64,000 bases of DNA from Desulfobulbus elongatus DSM 2908 (GCF_000621145.1 NZ_JHZB01000017.1:34941-98940), one strand, 5' to 3'. Numbered from the stretch's first letter, positions 11,247-20,135 are shown. Numbers and translations are program-made. The notes: a model not told the origin generated them from the sequence alone.

Positions 11247-11906
11247 ATGCCCATGCTGCGACGTTTCGTCCTCACCATGTTCTTTCTTGTGCTGCTGCTG
11301 GCCGGTGTCCTGGTCAGCCTGGTGCCGCTTCTGTTGCTCCGCACCAAGCTGGAGGCGCCCGTCTTTGCCATGGCCGTCTGCCTCTGGCTGGCGCTGGCGC
11401 TGCTGATACTGCTGCCGGCAGCCAACATGCTGCTGCGCAGGATCTGGTTTTTCCGGGGACAGGGCGAACCGGTGTCGCTCGACCAGTTGCGGCAGCGGCT
11501 GCTGACCGTCAACGCCATGGACTGCCCGGTGACGGCGCTGGCCAGGCGCAAGAAAATTATCTTCACCTGGCGCTATCGGGAACTGCGCTGGTGCGAGCTG
11601 TTCAGCCAATTGGGCAAAAACCGGCTTGACGAACTGCACTGCCGTTTCGATGCCGACCTCCGCACCGTCTACCTCTGCGACCGGGTGCGGGCCGCCGACT
11701 TCCTCATCTGCCCGGACCGGGTCAAAATCGGCCGGCGCCGCATTCCCCTGCCACTGCTGCGGGCGCGCATGAAACAGCTTGCCGCCATCGAGCAGTACGC
11801 AGCGCTGGCCGAGTACGACTACGCCTTCCAGGCTCGCGAGATCAAATCCCCGGTCCTGGGCACCATCCTGGCCAGCGGCTGGCACGTCCGCTACACCCTG
11901 TTCTGA
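11247..11906 (+). CDS. Membrane protein of unknown function, two N-terminal helices
   Basis: I do not recognise this 219-residue protein. It has two strongly hydrophobic segments in the first 65 residues (about 7-32 and 38-62), followed by a positively charged, mostly soluble domain of about 150 residues containing FTWRYRELRW and a closing SGWHVRYTLF. The topology suggests anchoring in the inner membrane with the C-terminal domain in the cytoplasm. The gene follows ldcA closely and ends at a hairpin with a T-run, so it is the last member of the coaX-ldcA transcript. Confidence 0.7.
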   Translation: MPMLRRFVLTMFFLVLLLAGVLVSLVPLLLLRTKLEAPVFAMAVCLWLALALLILLPAANMLLRRIWFFRGQGEPVSLDQLRQRLLTVNAMDCPVTALARRKKIIFTWRYRELRWCELFSQLGKNRLDELHCRFDADLRTVYLCDRVRAADFLICPDRVKIGRRRIPLPLLRARMKQLAAIEQYAALAEYDYAFQAREIKSPVLGTILASGWHVRYTLF

Positions 11907-11930
11907 TTCCCGTTTCGGAAAGGGAGGACA

Positions 11931-11967
11931 GGCCGGGCCGATGGCTCGTCCCGGCCCGTGTTTTTCT
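11931..11967 (+). terminator. Rho-independent terminator after the coaX-ldcA transcript
   Basis: A 7-bp GGCCGGG/CCCGGCC stem with a 12-base loop is followed by CGTGTTTTTCT. It lies 24 bases after the membrane-protein stop and just before the converging ribB 3' end. Confidence 0.75.
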
Positions 11968-11968
11968 G

Positions 11969-12613
11969 CTATTGCCGGTAGGCGACGATGTCCTCGATGG
12001 CCAGCACCGGCATGGCATGCTGCTCGGCAAAGGCGACGATTTCAGGCAGCCGGGCCATGGTGCCGTCCGGATTGGTCAGTTCGCAGAGCACGCCGGCGGG
12101 ATTGAGTCCGGCCAACTGCATCAGGTCGACGGTGCCCTCGGTATGGCCGCGCCGCTGCATCACGCCGCCGGGCTGGGCCCGCAGCGGGAACACATGCCCC
12201 GGCCGCGACAGGTCCGCGGGCCGGGCGTTCTCCTGGATGGCGGTGCGGATGGTGGTGACTCTGTCCTGGGCGGAGACGCCGGTGGTCACGCCCTCGCGGG
12301 CCTCGATGCTGACGGTGAAGGCTGTGCCGTACTGGCTGGTGTTGCGATCGACCATCATCGGCAGCTCAAGCCGGCCGACCTGTTCGTCCGTCAGGCACAG
12401 GCAGACGATGCCACTGCCTTCGCGGATGAGCAGCGCCATCTGCTCGGAGGTGAGATGCTCGGCTGCGAAGATGAGATCGCCTTCGTTCTCCCGGTGCTCG
12501 TCGTCGACCAGGAGCAGGCCCTGGCCTCGCTGCAATGCGGCCAGCGCGTTTTCGACCCGTTGTCTGGGAGTGCCGAAGCGGGATAAAAGGGACGTGTCGG
12601 TGGTCTGATTCAT
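11969..12613 (-). CDS. ribB: 3,4-dihydroxy-2-butanone 4-phosphate synthase
   Basis: The 214-residue enzyme converts ribulose 5-phosphate to the four-carbon precursor of riboflavin. The acidic loop [16 protein letters not shown] and [10 protein letters not shown], the latter followed by RRGHTEG, are the metal and substrate motifs of the family. The length equals stand-alone RibB, with no GTP cyclohydrolase II domain attached. MNQTTDTS is the right start: an AGGAGG lies five bases upstream, and the longer open frame reads through the riboswitch leader. An FMN riboswitch and a promoter upstream show it is repressed by FMN. The other riboflavin gene in the window, ribD, is 28 kb away. Confidence 0.95.
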   Translation of the reverse strand: MNQTTDTSLLSRFGTPRQRVENALAALQRGQGLLLVDDEHRENEGDLIFAAEHLTSEQMALLIREGSGIVCLCLTDEQVGRLELPMMVDRNTSQYGTAFTVSIEAREGVTTGVSAQDRVTTIRTAIQENARPADLSRPGHVFPLRAQPGGVMQRRGHTEGTVDLMQLAGLNPAGVLCELTNPDGTMARLPEIVAFAEQHAMPVLAIEDIVAYRQ

Positions 12614-12794
12614 GGTTCCTCCTGTGGGATCAGTGACCAGAATCAGGGCGTGCGGGAACAACCGGCCCCATGCCGGTTTACTGGCATCGGACAGAGCGCG
12701 GCCCAAACTGCCCGCGTGGGGCAGCCGAGCCAGCCCCTGCGCACCGCAGGCGAAAAAAGCCGTGCGGTCCGGCAAGGGTTCTGCCGTCAACCGT
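12614..12794 (-). promoter_or_regulatory. Expression platform of the ribB leader
   Basis: This 180-base stretch separates the aptamer from the ribB ribosome binding site. It is GC-rich and has open reading frames in several frames, but none resembles a gene. It is longer than a minimal expression platform, so additional leader structure may exist. Confidence 0.5.
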
Positions 12795-12930
12795 ATTCTC
12801 TCCCATCCGGACTGTCACCGTCGGCTCCGGAGTCGCACCGGATCTGCTTGACCCTGCTCGATGAGCAGGCGCTCGCGGGCTCGCCTTGCAGGCTTACCGC
12901 CGGTAGGGAATTGCACCCTGCCCTGAGAAT
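12795..12930 (-). ncRNA. FMN riboswitch (RFN element)
   Basis: Read on the minus strand, the conserved RFN blocks occur in order: CAGGGCAGGGTGCAATTCCC, TACCGGCGGT, AGCCCGCGAGC, CAGATCCGGTGCGA-CTCCGGAG, CCGACGGTGACAGTCCGGA and TGGGAGAGAA. This is the full multi-helix aptamer. It sits about 180 bases before ribB and just after a promoter. The 12614-12794 stretch is the expression platform: it should hold the switching hairpins, but I could not assign a clear terminator with a T-run, so control of translation initiation near the AGGAGG is possible. Confidence 0.95.
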
Positions 12931-12936
12931 GGCCGC

Positions 12937-12965
12937 ACTATAAAGGAATCGCTACGGGGCAACAA
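12937..12965 (-). promoter_or_regulatory. Promoter of the FMN riboswitch-ribB transcript
   Basis: On the minus strand TTGTTG (12960-12965) and TATAGT (12937-12942) are 17 bases apart. The predicted start of transcription, near 12930, coincides with the first base of the aptamer. Confidence 0.6.
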
Positions 12966-13057
12966 CAGGTATTTTGCGGAACCGTCGCGCACGTCGCCAC
13001 GCTACGATGAGGGGTGCCAATGCTCGGTGGAAAACAAAAAAAATCTTGCGGAAAAAG

Positions 13058-13726
13058 TCAGGCGCCTCTGGTCTTCTCCGGCCAGAGCAGGGTGTGCAAC
13101 TGGAGTTGCAGGCGCACGGGCAGTCGGTGCTCCAGCAGCAGCCGGGCCAGTGCGGCGGGATCGAGCCGGGGCCGGACCGGCGAAAACAGGATGGGGGGCG
13201 AGGCGGTCAGCCCTTCCTGTGCGACCATCCCCCGCGCCCAGTGAAAATCGGTCTCGGAGCTGAGGACGAACTTGATTTCGTCGCGGCAGCCTCGTTTCTG
13301 CCGGTCGCGCAGCACCTCCAGATTGTCCGCCAGGTTGTGGCTGGCCATGCCGGAATCGGGGCACTTGATGTCCATGATGATGCCGACCGCATCCGGCACC
13401 CGGTCGAGGGCCAGGCTGCCGTTGGTTTCGAGCAGCACCTCGCGGCCGGTTAGGACCAGGGCCTGCATCAGCGGATAGACCGCCTCCTGCAGCAGCGGTT
13501 CGCCGCCGGTGATTTCCACCGGCACGCCGGAGATGCGCCCGACCCAGGCGAGGATTTCGGCCACGGCCATCGGTGTGCCCGCCTCCTGCCAGGCATAGCT
13601 GGCGTCGCAGTAGGCGCAGCGCAGGTTGCAGCCCGACAGGCGGACGAACAGGCAGGGCAGTCCGGCCCGGGTCGATTCGCCCTGGATGGAATAGAACAGT
13701 TCCGAGATGTGCAGCAGCTCAGTCAC
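13058..13726 (-). CDS. queE: 7-carboxy-7-deazaguanine synthase
   Basis: This 222-residue radical SAM enzyme contracts the ring of 6-carboxytetrahydropterin in queuosine synthesis. The N-terminal IQGESTRAGLPCLFVRLSGC leads into a CxxxCxxC cluster motif, CNLRCAYC, and VEITGGEPLLQ follows. Its start overlaps the queD 3' end by eight bases, so the two consecutive steps of the pathway are coupled. It is the last gene of the pair. QueC, QueF and Tgt are not in the window. Confidence 0.92.
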   Translation of the reverse strand: MTELLHISELFYSIQGESTRAGLPCLFVRLSGCNLRCAYCDASYAWQEAGTPMAVAEILAWVGRISGVPVEITGGEPLLQEAVYPLMQALVLTGREVLLETNGSLALDRVPDAVGIIMDIKCPDSGMASHNLADNLEVLRDRQKRGCRDEIKFVLSSETDFHWARGMVAQEGLTASPPILFSPVRPRLDPAALARLLLEHRLPVRLQLQLHTLLWPEKTRGA

Positions 13727-14087
13727 CGTAGTAAATCACGCCGCTGGTTTCGGTTTCCCGCACTTCGACGCTGTAGAGCCGGTAGCGCCCGGTGCGCAAG
13801 GGGTGTTCGAGCTGCCGGAAGAGGTAGATGGCGATATGTTCGGAGGAGGGGTTGATTTCCCGAAAGGCCCGATGCTGATTGAGGTCGCGGTGATCGAGTT
13901 CGTCGACCACCGCGTTGACCGTCTTTTTCAGCTCCTTGAAATCAATGCCCATGCCGAGGTGGTCGAGTTGTTCGGCCCGTACGGTCACCTTGATCTGCCA
14001 GTTGTGGCCGTGGGGATTTTCGCAGTTGCCCGGATACGCCCGCAGGTGGTGGCCGCCGGAAAAATGGGTGCGGATGAAAACGTCCAT
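13719..14087 (-). CDS. queD: 6-carboxy-5,6,7,8-tetrahydropterin synthase
   Basis: The 122-residue protein belongs to the 6-pyruvoyl-tetrahydropterin synthase family. Zinc ligands are present as GGHHLRAYPGNCENPHGHNW (HH...HGH), with a catalytic Cys just before NPHGHNW. DELDHRDLN and NPSSEHIAIYLF complete the signature. It makes the precursor of QueE's substrate from dihydroneopterin triphosphate. It is the first gene of the queDE pair and diverges from a methyltransferase gene, sharing a 205-base upstream region. Confidence 0.93.
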   Translation of the reverse strand: MDVFIRTHFSGGHHLRAYPGNCENPHGHNWQIKVTVRAEQLDHLGMGIDFKELKKTVNAVVDELDHRDLNQHRAFREINPSSEHIAIYLFRQLEHPLRTGRYRLYSVEVRETETSGVIYYGD

Positions 14088-14292
14088 GGTGTTTCCTTGC
14101 CGATACTTCGGTGTGTTTGCTTGTCATGGCGCAGCACGGGACGATGAAATGCCGCTTGCGCGTCGTCTCGTGCAAATGGTAAACAGAATCGTCGTTCTGT
14201 CCAGAAACGTGATGCGAACGGGTACTGTAGCAGGAACGACGCCGTCCTGCCAGCCCGTTGGCCCCCCGCACCCTCATCGGTGGAGCCATTTT

Positions 14293-15060
14293 GTGCAGGA
14301 ATCGTCTTCTTCTCCCGCTGCAGTGACCGACGACACCCTGTTCGACGGCCGGTTGATCTGCCGCCAGTACCGCGACGGCTACCGTTTTTCGGTGGATGCG
14401 GTTCTGGCGGCCCACTTCGTCGATCCCGGCCCTGGGCGGCGGGTGCTCGATCTCGGCTGCGGCTGCGGCGTCATCGGCCTAATTGTGTGCTTCCGCCATC
14501 CGGACGTCGCGGTCGCCGGCCTGGAGATCCAGGACGCATTGGCCGACCTGGCCGAGGAAAACGTCCGGCGCAACGGTTTCGCGCATCGCTTCATTGTCCT
14601 CCGGGGCGATGTTTGCGCCATGGCCGCCTCGCTGCCCCCCGAATCCTTTGACGTGGTCGTCTGCAATCCCCCCTATGGCGGCAGGGACAGCGGCCGGTTG
14701 AACCGGGAGAGCCAAGCGGCCCGCGCCCGCCATGAGTTGCACGGCGGGATCGAGGATTTCGTCCGGGCGGCGGCGTTTGCCGTCAAGAACCGGGGCCAGG
14801 TGGTCTTCGTCTATCCGGCCAGGCGCTGCAACGCGCTGTTCGCCGCCCTCCAGGGCCAGCGGTTGACGCCCAAGCGGCTGCAACCGGTCTATTCCTACCC
14901 CGGCGCGGACCAGGCCAGCCTCGTTCTGGTCGAGGCACGGAAAAACGGGGGCGAGCAGGTCGACATCCTGGCGCCGCTGTTCGTTTATCAGCACGGCGGC
15001 GGTGGGTACACCCCGGCCATGCAGGCTTTGTACGAGACGGCCCCATGCTCGCCAAGGTGA
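14293..15060 (+). CDS. N6-adenine class I methyltransferase, tRNA1(Val) methyltransferase-like
   Basis: The 255-residue enzyme has an SAM-binding motif I, VLDLGCGCGVIGL, and the VVCNPPYGG motif that marks methyltransferases acting on exocyclic amino groups. The N-terminal TLFDGRLICRQYRDGYRFSV resembles TrmN6/YfiC, which modifies A37 of tRNA1(Val). The GTG start was chosen because GGTGGAG lies eight bases upstream; the open frame extends a further 380 bases upstream but those residues look like shadow coding of queD. It overlaps comM by 16 bases. Confidence 0.82.
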   Translation: MQESSSSPAAVTDDTLFDGRLICRQYRDGYRFSVDAVLAAHFVDPGPGRRVLDLGCGCGVIGLIVCFRHPDVAVAGLEIQDALADLAEENVRRNGFAHRFIVLRGDVCAMAASLPPESFDVVVCNPPYGGRDSGRLNRESQAARARHELHGGIEDFVRAAAFAVKNRGQVVFVYPARRCNALFAALQGQRLTPKRLQPVYSYPGADQASLVLVEARKNGGEQVDILAPLFVYQHGGGGYTPAMQALYETAPCSPR

Positions 15061-16574
15061 TGGGTTGCTCGGTGACCGGGGTCGACGGACTTCTGGTGCG
15101 GGTGGAGGTGGACCTGGCCCAGGGGCTGCCCTCCTTTTCCACCGTAGGCTTGGCCGAGGGGGCGGTGCGCGAGGCCAAGGACCGGGTGCGGGCGGCGATC
15201 AGGAATGCGGGCTACAGCTTTCCCCAGCACCGGATCACGGTCAACCTGGCGCCGGCGGCGGTGAAGAAGGAGGGCACCGGCTACGACCTGCCCATGGCCC
15301 TGGGGATCCTGGCGGCGGCGGGCGTTCTGCACAGCAACTTGCTCGACGACACCGCCATAGCCGGCGAGCTTTCCCTGGACGGATCGGTACGGCCGGTGCC
15401 GGGCGTCCTGCCCATGGCCCTGGCGGCGCAGCAGGAAGGGATGCGCCGTTTCCTGGTTCCGGCGGCCAACGCCGCCGAGGCGGCCATTGTCCACGGGCTC
15501 GACGTCTACCCGGTGGAGCGGCTCGACCAGGCGGTGGCATTCCTCGCCGGCCGCGCCGCGCTCGTCCCCCTGGTCATCGATCCGGCCGATCTCTTTGCCC
15601 GACACGACCGGTATCCGGTCGATTTCGCCGACGTCAAGGGGCAGGAATACGCCAAGCGGGCCATGGAAATCGCCGCCGCCGGCGGACATAATGTCCTGCT
15701 AACCGGCGTGCCGGGCACCGGCAAGACCATGATGGCCCGCCGCCTGGCGACCATTCTGCCCGACCTGACCCTGGAGGAGGCCATCGAGACCACCAAGGTG
15801 TTCTCCACCGCCGGCCTCATGCCGGAACAGACACCGCTGCTGGTCAGCCGTCCCTTCCGTTCCCCGCATCATACGGTCTCCGATGCCGGCCTGATCGGCG
15901 GCGGCCAGGTGCCGCGGCCCGGCGAGGTGTCCCTGGCCCACAACGGCGTACTCTTCCTCGACGAGTTGCCGGAGTTCAAGAAACATGTGCTGGAGGTGCT
16001 GCGCCAGCCGCTGGAAGACGGCACGGTGACCATCGCCCGGGCCGCCTCCAGCCTCAGGTTCCCGGCCCGCTTCATGCTGGTGGCGGCCATGAATCCGTGC
16101 CCCTGCGGATTCCTCGGCGACGGCGTCCGGACCTGCACCTGCACGCCGCTCCAGATCCAGCGCTACCGCAGCCGTCTGTCCGGACCGCTTTTGGACCGCA
16201 TCGACATGCACGTCGAGGTGCCGCCGGTTCAGGTGAAGGAACTGCTCGGCCGGCCGGAGGGCGAACCGTCGGCGGCGATCCGCGAGCGGGTCAACCGGGC
16301 CCGGAGCCGCCAGCGCCAGCGGTTTGCCGGCAGGGCCAGGCTCCACTGCAATGCCCAGATGAGCGCCAAGGACGTGAAAACATTCTGCCGCCTCGATTCC
16401 GCCTCGGCCGACCTGCTCGGCCAGTCGATCACCCGGCTCGGCCTTTCCGCCCGGGCCTATCACCGCATCCTCAAGATCGCCCTGACCATCGCCGACCTCG
16501 CCGGCGCCGAGATGCCGGACCGCAGCCACGTGGCCGAGGCGATTCAGTACCGCCGCCTCCGGTGGGACGGTTAG
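15045..16574 (+). CDS. comM: YifB/ComM family AAA+ ATPase
   Basis: The 509-residue protein has an N-terminal Lon-protease-like fold domain (about 1-175), a magnesium-chelatase type AAA+ core with Walker A GVPGTGKT at about residue 227 and Walker B VLFLDELPEF near 309, and a C-terminal Mg-chelatase domain. A Cys-rich insert, NPCPCGFLGD then CTCTP, is typical of the family. ComM is a hexameric helicase that promotes branch migration of integrating DNA during natural transformation; many non-competent bacteria also carry it. It overlaps the upstream methyltransferase gene. Confidence 0.92.
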   Translation: MLAKVMGCSVTGVDGLLVRVEVDLAQGLPSFSTVGLAEGAVREAKDRVRAAIRNAGYSFPQHRITVNLAPAAVKKEGTGYDLPMALGILAAAGVLHSNLLDDTAIAGELSLDGSVRPVPGVLPMALAAQQEGMRRFLVPAANAAEAAIVHGLDVYPVERLDQAVAFLAGRAALVPLVIDPADLFARHDRYPVDFADVKGQEYAKRAMEIAAAGGHNVLLTGVPGTGKTMMARRLATILPDLTLEEAIETTKVFSTAGLMPEQTPLLVSRPFRSPHHTVSDAGLIGGGQVPRPGEVSLAHNGVLFLDELPEFKKHVLEVLRQPLEDGTVTIARAASSLRFPARFMLVAAMNPCPCGFLGDGVRTCTCTPLQIQRYRSRLSGPLLDRIDMHVEVPPVQVKELLGRPEGEPSAAIRERVNRARSRQRQRFAGRARLHCNAQMSAKDVKTFCRLDSASADLLGQSITRLGLSARAYHRILKIALTIADLAGAEMPDRSHVAEAIQYRRLRWDG

Positions 16575-16588
16575 GGGGGCGGCCCCGC

Positions 16589-19435
16589 TCACCCGTCCAG
16601 CGTCGTCCTGATCTTCTCCGCCAGTCCCTTGAGGGTGAAAGGTTTCTGAAGGAACTGCATCCGCCCGTCCAGCACGCCGTGATGGGCGATGACATCGGCG
16701 GTGTACCCCGACATGTACAGGATGCGGAGGCCGGGGTGCATCGCGCTCAGGCGGTCGGCCAGTTCCTTGCCGTTCATCCCCGGCATGATCACGTCGGTGA
16801 TCAGCAGATCGATCCAGTCGTGGCGTTCGGCCAGTTGCAGGGCCGCCTCCGGCGAAGAGGCGGTCAGGGGGCTGTATCCCAGTTTTTTCAGCATGGACCG
16901 ACCCAATCCCAGAATGCCCGGATCGTCCTCGACCAGGAGAATGGTTTCCCCGTGTCCCGGCGCGGTCAGTCCGGCCTGATCGTGCTTCTCCTGGACGATG
17001 CCGTCGGTGGGAACGGGCAGGTGGATGGAGAAGGTCGTCCCCTGACCGGGCGTGCTCGCGACCTCGATGATGCCCGCGTTCTGTTGGACGATGCCGTAGA
17101 CGGTGGCCAGTCCGAGTCCGGTCCCGAGCAATTCCTTGGTGGTGAAGAACGGTTCGAAGATCTTGTCGAGCAGTTCCGGCTCCATGCCGCAGCCGTTGTC
17201 GGCAACCGTGAGTACGACGTAGTCCCCCGGTTCGGCGCCGGGATGCTCGGCGCACCGGGCCTCGTCGAGAAAGACGCGGCCGGTGCGGATGGTGATCGTG
17301 CCGGTCTCGTCGATGGCATCGCGGGCATTGACGCAGAGATTGGCCAGAATCTGGTCGATCTGGGCGGGATCCATCTTGATCGGCGGCAGAACGGGATTCG
17401 GTATCCACACCAGTTCGATGTCCTCGCCGATGAGCCGCCGCAGCATCTGCAGGATCCCGGCCACGACCCGATTGAGATCCATGGTCCGCGGGGTGATGTG
17501 CTGTTTGCGGGAATAGGCCAGCAGCTGCCGGACGATGTCGGTGGAGCGCAGGGCCGCCTCGTGGATTTTTTTCAGATCGGCGTGGACCATCTGGCCGGGG
17601 TCCGTTTTTTCCAGGGCCATTTCGGCATAGCCGATGATCACCGCCAGGATGTTGTTGAAATCGTGGGCCACCCCGCCGGTGAGCCGGCCGACCGATTCCA
17701 TTTTCTGCGCCTGACGGTACTGGGCCTCCAGCTTGAGCTGGGCGCTGATGTCGCGCTTGATCGCCACGAAATTGACAATGACGCCTTGCGGGTCGAACAC
17801 CGGCGAGATGGTGGCCTCCTCCGTGTAGAGGGAGCCGTCCTTTTTCCTGTTGACCAGCCGTCCGGTCCAGGTCCGGCCCGAGGTGATGGTCTGCCACATG
17901 CCACGGTAAAAGGCCTCGTCGTGTTCGCCGCTCTTGAGGATGCGCGGGTTGTGCAGGAGGACCTCCTCGACGGTGTAACCGGTGATCCGGGTAAAGGCCG
18001 GGTTGGCGTATTGGATGTTGCCGGCCGTGTCGGTGATGACGATGACCTCGCCGGCCTGCTCGATGGCCACCTTCAGCCGGTGCAGGTCGGCCTCGGCCTG
18101 CTTTAACTGGCTGATGTCGCGGGTGATGGAAATGATGTGGGGCTCGTCGTTCAGCATCAGGAGCCGTGCCGACAGCAGGCCGGTTCTGAGGTCGCCGTCC
18201 TTGCGGCGGAACACGGCCTCGAGGTTGTCGCAGCAGCCGTACGTTTGCATGGCTTCGAATACGCGCTGCCGGTCAGCGGGATCGTGCCACATGTTCAATT
18301 CGAGCGAGGTCTTGCCGATGACCTCCTCGCGGGTGTAGCCGGTCATGCCAGTAAAACTCTTGCTGGTCTCCACAAAGACGCCGTCCGACAGACGGGTGAT
18401 GTTGATGGAATCGGGAACATGGGCAAAGGCCAGGGCGAATTTTTCCCGGCTTTCCCGCAGGGCCTGCTCGGTACGCTTGCGTTCGGTGATGTCGCGGAAG
18501 ATCGACTGGCAGGAACCGTCGGGCATCATCTTGGTACGCATTTCAACGGAGATGAGCGATCCGTCCGGCCGGACCAGGTCGCGTTCGCTGAGCACGATCT
18601 CGCTCCGGTGCAGGAGTTCGAGACGGAAAGGGGTCTTGGCCACGCTTTCCGGGGTGAAGGGCAGGGCGCCGAGATGCCTGTCGATGAGGCTGGCGCGTTC
18701 CATGCCCAGCATGGCGCACATCGAGCTGTTGCTCTCGGTGATGATGCCCTCGTGCGTGGTGAGCAGGATGCCGTCGACCGCCAGTTCTATCAGGCCCCTG
18801 TACCGCTCCTCGCTTGCCCGCACCGCCATTTCCGCCTGTTTCGACGCCGTGATGTCCACGGCGGTGAAGGTGACGCCGGCCTCCAGATTGCCGACCTGGA
18901 TGGGGGTTGAGCTCAGGAGCACGTCGATGAGCACGCCGTCTTTCCGCTGCCACCGGGTTTCAACCGTTCCCGTTCCGGACCGGTCGATCTGGCGGTATTT
19001 GTCGGTGCCGACCGTTTCGTATTCGGCGTCGCTGGGGTACAGGATGCGGGCGCTGCGGCCGATCAGTTCCTCGGCCGTGTAACCGGTCATGGCGCACAAC
19101 TGATCGTTCGCCGTCAGGATGATCCGGCTGCGGACCATACCGATCCCGGTGGGCGCCGCCCGGAAGATGCTGGCCAGAAACCGCTCGTTGGCCTGAAAGG
19201 AATTCCGTTCCCGTTCATAGCGGCGGATCGCCCGGTGGGAAATAAAGAAAATGAGCAGCGACGAAAACGAGACGAACAGCCACCCCTTGACGGTCTGGAC
19301 CTTGGAAACGGTCCTCGCATCCCCGAACAGGGCATAGGTGGCCTGATCCGAGAACCAGATCCACAGAACGGCGACAACGAGATAGATGAGCGCTGTCGTG
19401 GCGGAGATGCGGTTGGCGGAGGACAGGGGACGCAT
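16589..19435 (-). CDS. Multi-PAS hybrid sensor histidine kinase with receiver domain
   Basis: This 948-residue protein has two membrane helices (about 13-33 and 50-66) with only a short periplasmic loop, so the signal is probably sensed in the cytoplasm. Four PAS domains follow, each ended by a PAC-like ITASKQAE, ITERKRTE, ISQLKQAE or ISAQLKLE. The kinase core has an H-box GGVAHDFNN with His591, an N-box and the G-boxes VADNGCGM and GTGLGLATVYG. A C-terminal receiver starts near residue 830 with phosphoacceptor Asp881 in LLITDVIMPG and Lys in LQKPF. It has no DNA-binding output and no adjacent response regulator, so its partner must lie elsewhere. It has its own start after a 300-base gap. 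Confidence 0.92.
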   Translation of the reverse strand: MRPLSSANRISATTALIYLVVAVLWIWFSDQATYALFGDARTVSKVQTVKGWLFVSFSSLLIFFISHRAIRRYERERNSFQANERFLASIFRAAPTGIGMVRSRIILTANDQLCAMTGYTAEELIGRSARILYPSDAEYETVGTDKYRQIDRSGTGTVETRWQRKDGVLIDVLLSSTPIQVGNLEAGVTFTAVDITASKQAEMAVRASEERYRGLIELAVDGILLTTHEGIITESNSSMCAMLGMERASLIDRHLGALPFTPESVAKTPFRLELLHRSEIVLSERDLVRPDGSLISVEMRTKMMPDGSCQSIFRDITERKRTEQALRESREKFALAFAHVPDSINITRLSDGVFVETSKSFTGMTGYTREEVIGKTSLELNMWHDPADRQRVFEAMQTYGCCDNLEAVFRRKDGDLRTGLLSARLLMLNDEPHIISITRDISQLKQAEADLHRLKVAIEQAGEVIVITDTAGNIQYANPAFTRITGYTVEEVLLHNPRILKSGEHDEAFYRGMWQTITSGRTWTGRLVNRKKDGSLYTEEATISPVFDPQGVIVNFVAIKRDISAQLKLEAQYRQAQKMESVGRLTGGVAHDFNNILAVIIGYAEMALEKTDPGQMVHADLKKIHEAALRSTDIVRQLLAYSRKQHITPRTMDLNRVVAGILQMLRRLIGEDIELVWIPNPVLPPIKMDPAQIDQILANLCVNARDAIDETGTITIRTGRVFLDEARCAEHPGAEPGDYVVLTVADNGCGMEPELLDKIFEPFFTTKELLGTGLGLATVYGIVQQNAGIIEVASTPGQGTTFSIHLPVPTDGIVQEKHDQAGLTAPGHGETILLVEDDPGILGLGRSMLKKLGYSPLTASSPEAALQLAERHDWIDLLITDVIMPGMNGKELADRLSAMHPGLRILYMSGYTADVIAHHGVLDGRMQFLQKPFTLKGLAEKIRTTLDG

Positions 19436-19742
19436 GGCATTCTCCCGTGGGAAAGGAAAAAGGCGCGTGGAGGAAGGGGGGGGACGGAGCCGGCCGCCAC
19501 GGTGCCTATCCTACCCGAGGCAACGGGAAAAGTATAGATTTTCCGCGCCGGCGCATCCGGCGGTGACCATGCCACACTGTGGCCGAATGAAACCTCGAAC
19601 GGAAGGAAGAACGGTTGCAAGGAAAGAGGCCGGCCGCCGGACGACCGTTTCGCGTCGCCTGGGGCGATGGCCGGCGGACGACCCGGACGGGCCGCGTTAT
19701 GGGACGCGGCCCGTCCGGGTCGAGGGAACAATGGTGCCGGGT
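19436..19742. other. Intergenic region with a long perfect hairpin
   Basis: About 307 bases lie between the kinase start and the cytochrome c3 stop, both on the minus strand. No coding sequence was recognised. The main feature is the 17-bp inverted repeat annotated at 19680-19721; the rest should hold the kinase promoter, which I could not place with confidence. Confidence 0.5.
19680..19721. repeat. Perfect 17-bp inverted repeat, 8-base loop
   Basis: GACCCGGACGGGCCGCG at 19680-19696 pairs perfectly with 19705-19721, with the loop TTATGGGA between. It lies 22 bases downstream of the cytochrome c3 stop. No T-run follows on the minus strand, so it is not a standard intrinsic terminator; it could protect the 3' end of an abundant mRNA or help rho-dependent termination. 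Confidence 0.85.
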
Positions 19743-20135
19743 TTATTTATGACACACGGTACATTTGGCCAGTTCCGGTTTGGTGCTGCGATGGCAGCCC
19801 TGGCAGAGGGTGTGGGCCGCGTTCTTGAAGGTGTTGATCTTGTCCGGCATGCCGGCCTTGCTGTTGTGGCAGGATTCGCATTTTTCGATCTTCTGCCCCT
19901 CGCTGTAGGCGATCTGCTTGCCGTCCGCACCCTTGGCGTGGTGGCAGGCCCCGCATTCCAGCCGGCTTTGGTGGGCCGCATGGGGAAAGGTGGCCGGCTT
20001 GGGGGTGGGGGCGGGATCGACGGTCGAGGTGAGGGTCATCTCCGCCGGACCCTTGTCCGCGGCCACGGCCGCACCGGTCAGTCCCACGGTGCAGCACCCC
20101 AGCAGCACCACGCCGTACAACAGTATTTTTTTCAT
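19743..20135 (-). CDS. Class III tetraheme cytochrome c3
   Basis: The 130-residue precursor has a signal peptide ending near AAVAADK, leaving about 104 residues in the periplasm. Four CxxCH heme sites are visible (CGACH, CESCH, CQGCH, CTVCH), and the first is preceded by HAAHQSRLE and followed by a second His, the HxxH-CxxCHH arrangement of cytochrome c3. In sulfate reducers this protein shuttles electrons between periplasmic hydrogenases or formate dehydrogenases and membrane complexes. The start is supported by AGGAGG five bases upstream. The upstream neighbour is tunR, and a long hairpin follows the stop. Confidence 0.92.
   Translation of the reverse strand: MKKILLYGVVLLGCCTVGLTGAAVAADKGPAEMTLTSTVDPAPTPKPATFPHAAHQSRLECGACHHAKGADGKQIAYSEGQKIEKCESCHNSKAGMPDKINTFKNAAHTLCQGCHRSTKPELAKCTVCHK

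Noticed and set aside
10284..11885. 533-codon minus-strand open frame opposite ldcA and the membrane-protein gene
   Set aside because: Gln- and Gly-rich shadow; ldcA on the other strand has its complete catalytic triad.
13915..14292. N-terminal extension of the methyltransferase frame
   Set aside because: It runs through queD on the other strand and encodes unrelated residues; the GTG at 14293 has GGTGGAG well placed.
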